Below, in pieces: positions 5,936-6,799 of a stretch of DNA of 6,799 bases. How positions within the stretch are numbered: position 1 is the stretch's first letter; every line of letters starts with the position of its first letter. Under the pieces are notes generated by a model. The model was not told the origin of the DNA and searched no databases. It saw only the letters and a program-made list of their open reading frames with translations. A program made the position numbers and the translations under genes. Source of the DNA: Bacillota bacterium (GTDB taxonomy: Bacteria; Bacillota; Clostridia; UBA1381); assembly GCA_021205715.1 (NCBI GenBank), contig JAJPXA010000241.1, forward strand, positions 1 through 6,799, read 5' to 3'.

Positions 5936-5943
5936 CCTCCTTA
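5936..5943 (-). promoter_or_regulatory. Shine-Dalgarno site fused with upstream stop codon
   Basis: On the minus strand TAAGGAGG contains the stop codon TAA of the upstream permease (5941-5943) and the ribosome binding site of the next one, 8 bases before its ATG. A ribosome terminating on the first gene would sit on the start signal of the second, which favours equal synthesis of the two partner permeases. Confidence 0.75.
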
Positions 5944-6799
5944 CACCAATCCGCCTTCGCCCAAAGCCTTCGCGGCTTTATCCGAAAGAAGAACAAGCAC
6001 GAGTCCGACAAGCGACTGGAACAAACCGACAGCCGTCGAAATATTGAACTTGTTGCTTTTCAAACCTATTCGGTAAATATAAGTCGCAAGAACCTCGGAA
6101 AAATCCGTTACGTTCGTGTTTGACAAAACATTCACGCGCTCGAAGTTCGAGCCCATAAGTCTGCCCAAAGCCATAATAAGCATTACGACAATGGTCGGCT
6201 TAATTCCGGGAAGAGTTACGTGCCAAATTTTACCCCAGCGTCCCGCGCCGTCAATCGCCGCCGCCTCATAAAGGTCGGAGTTGATGCCGGTTATCGCGGC
6301 GAGGTAAATAATGGTACCCCATCCCATTCCCTGCCATACGCCGAGAAGTATGTACATAATCGCCCAATGCCATTTTTCCGTAAGGAACGGAATAAGCGCG
6401 CTGCCGTCCTGACCCGTCAGCTGTCCGATAATGATATTCACAATACCGGTCGACGGCGAGAAAAGCTGATACGCTATACCCGCGATAATAACCCAGGAAA
6501 GAAAGTGCGGCAGATAAAGAAGCGTCTGCGTCAGCTTCTTGTACCATTTGCAGGTTATCTCATTAAGCATTATAGCCAAAATTATAGGCATCGGGAATCC
6601 GCATACAAGATCCAGCACGTTAAGGATAAGCGTGTTTCTCAGCGCCTTATAGAAAACAGGCGACGAGAAAATTTCCTTAAACACGTCCAGACCCACAAAT
6701 TCCGATCCGGTAAATCCCTGCACGGGATTATAATCCATAAACGCTATGGATAAACCCAGGAGCGGCAGGAACTTAAATACGATGATAAACAATAACGGA
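5941..6799 (-). CDS. polysaccharide ABC transporter permease, LplB-like (5' end cut off)
   Basis: Second membrane subunit of the importer and the first gene of the visible operon. The frame stays open to the window edge: the codons before TTG at 6790-6792 read Leu and Pro. The residues PLLFIIVFKFLPLLGLSIAFMDYNP match the first membrane segment of LplB-like proteins, so the true start lies outside, probably 20-40 codons further. Numbering from the TTG codon, 283 residues are seen, with about six membrane spans. The EAA loop YEAAAIDGAGRWGKIWHVTL at 175-194 is followed by PGIKP. The intact EAA-G-LP pattern means it should still dock with an ATPase. It ends 13 bp before the next permease. No ATPase gene is visible, but the upstream part of the operon is missing. 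Confidence 0.92.
   Translation of the reverse strand, partial: PLLFIIVFKFLPLLGLSIAFMDYNPVQGFTGSEFVGLDVFKEIFSSPVFYKALRNTLILNVLDLVCGFPMPIILAIMLNEITCKWYKKLTQTLLYLPHFLSWVIIAGIAYQLFSPSTGIVNIIIGQLTGQDGSALIPFLTEKWHWAIMYILLGVWQGMGWGTIIYLAAITGINSDLYEAAAIDGAGRWGKIWHVTLPGIKPTIVVMLIMALGRLMGSNFERVNVLSNTNVTDFSEVLATYIYRIGLKSNKFNISTAVGLFQSLVGLVLVLLSDKAAKALGEGGLV

Noticed and set aside
6220..6753. 177-codon plus-strand frame opposite the LplB-like permease
   Set aside because: Shadow of a gene with strong permease motifs; the translation is Arg/Lys-rich and has no domain.

Overview
The window looks like chromosomal DNA from an anaerobic, intermediate-GC Firmicute of class Clostridia, perhaps an Oscillospiraceae/Ruminococcus-like gut or rumen organism. 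Support comes from strong Shine-Dalgarno sites (AAGGAGG type), a Gram-positive lipoprotein signal, a long-type LeuA, a Firmicutes-type L-lactate dehydrogenase and an LplA/LplB/LplC-type polysaccharide or oligosaccharide ABC importer. The taxonomic call is inference; no rRNA or other marker gene is present.

Layout. Positions 1-131 are a short leader with no recognisable RNA element. Positions 132-1799 (+) encode a complete 2-isopropylmalate synthase (leuA), the first committed step of leucine synthesis. Positions 1800-2192 are a 393-bp intergenic region packed with perfect inverted repeats, and it looks like a degenerate dispersed repeat. On the minus strand this region also contains a complete 54-codon reading frame (1973-2137) with a good Shine-Dalgarno site and a plausible promoter. 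Positions 2193-3140 (+) encode a complete L-lactate dehydrogenase (ldh). A strong bidirectional terminator (3211-3240) separates ldh from a convergent minus-strand operon.

The minus-strand operon reads right to left: an LplB-like permease (5941-6799, its start cut off by the window edge), an LplC-like permease (5046-5927) and a solute-binding lipoprotein (3264-5021). The gaps are 13 and 24 bp, so the three are surely co-transcribed. Together they form the membrane and binding parts of an importer for a complex carbohydrate. No ATPase gene lies in the window. Relatives of this type commonly use a shared MsmX-like ATPase encoded elsewhere, but the upstream end of the operon is not visible.

The main genes are ordinary metabolism. 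The part most worth a second look is the leuA-ldh gap, where the hairpin array and the small minus-strand reading frame overlap.
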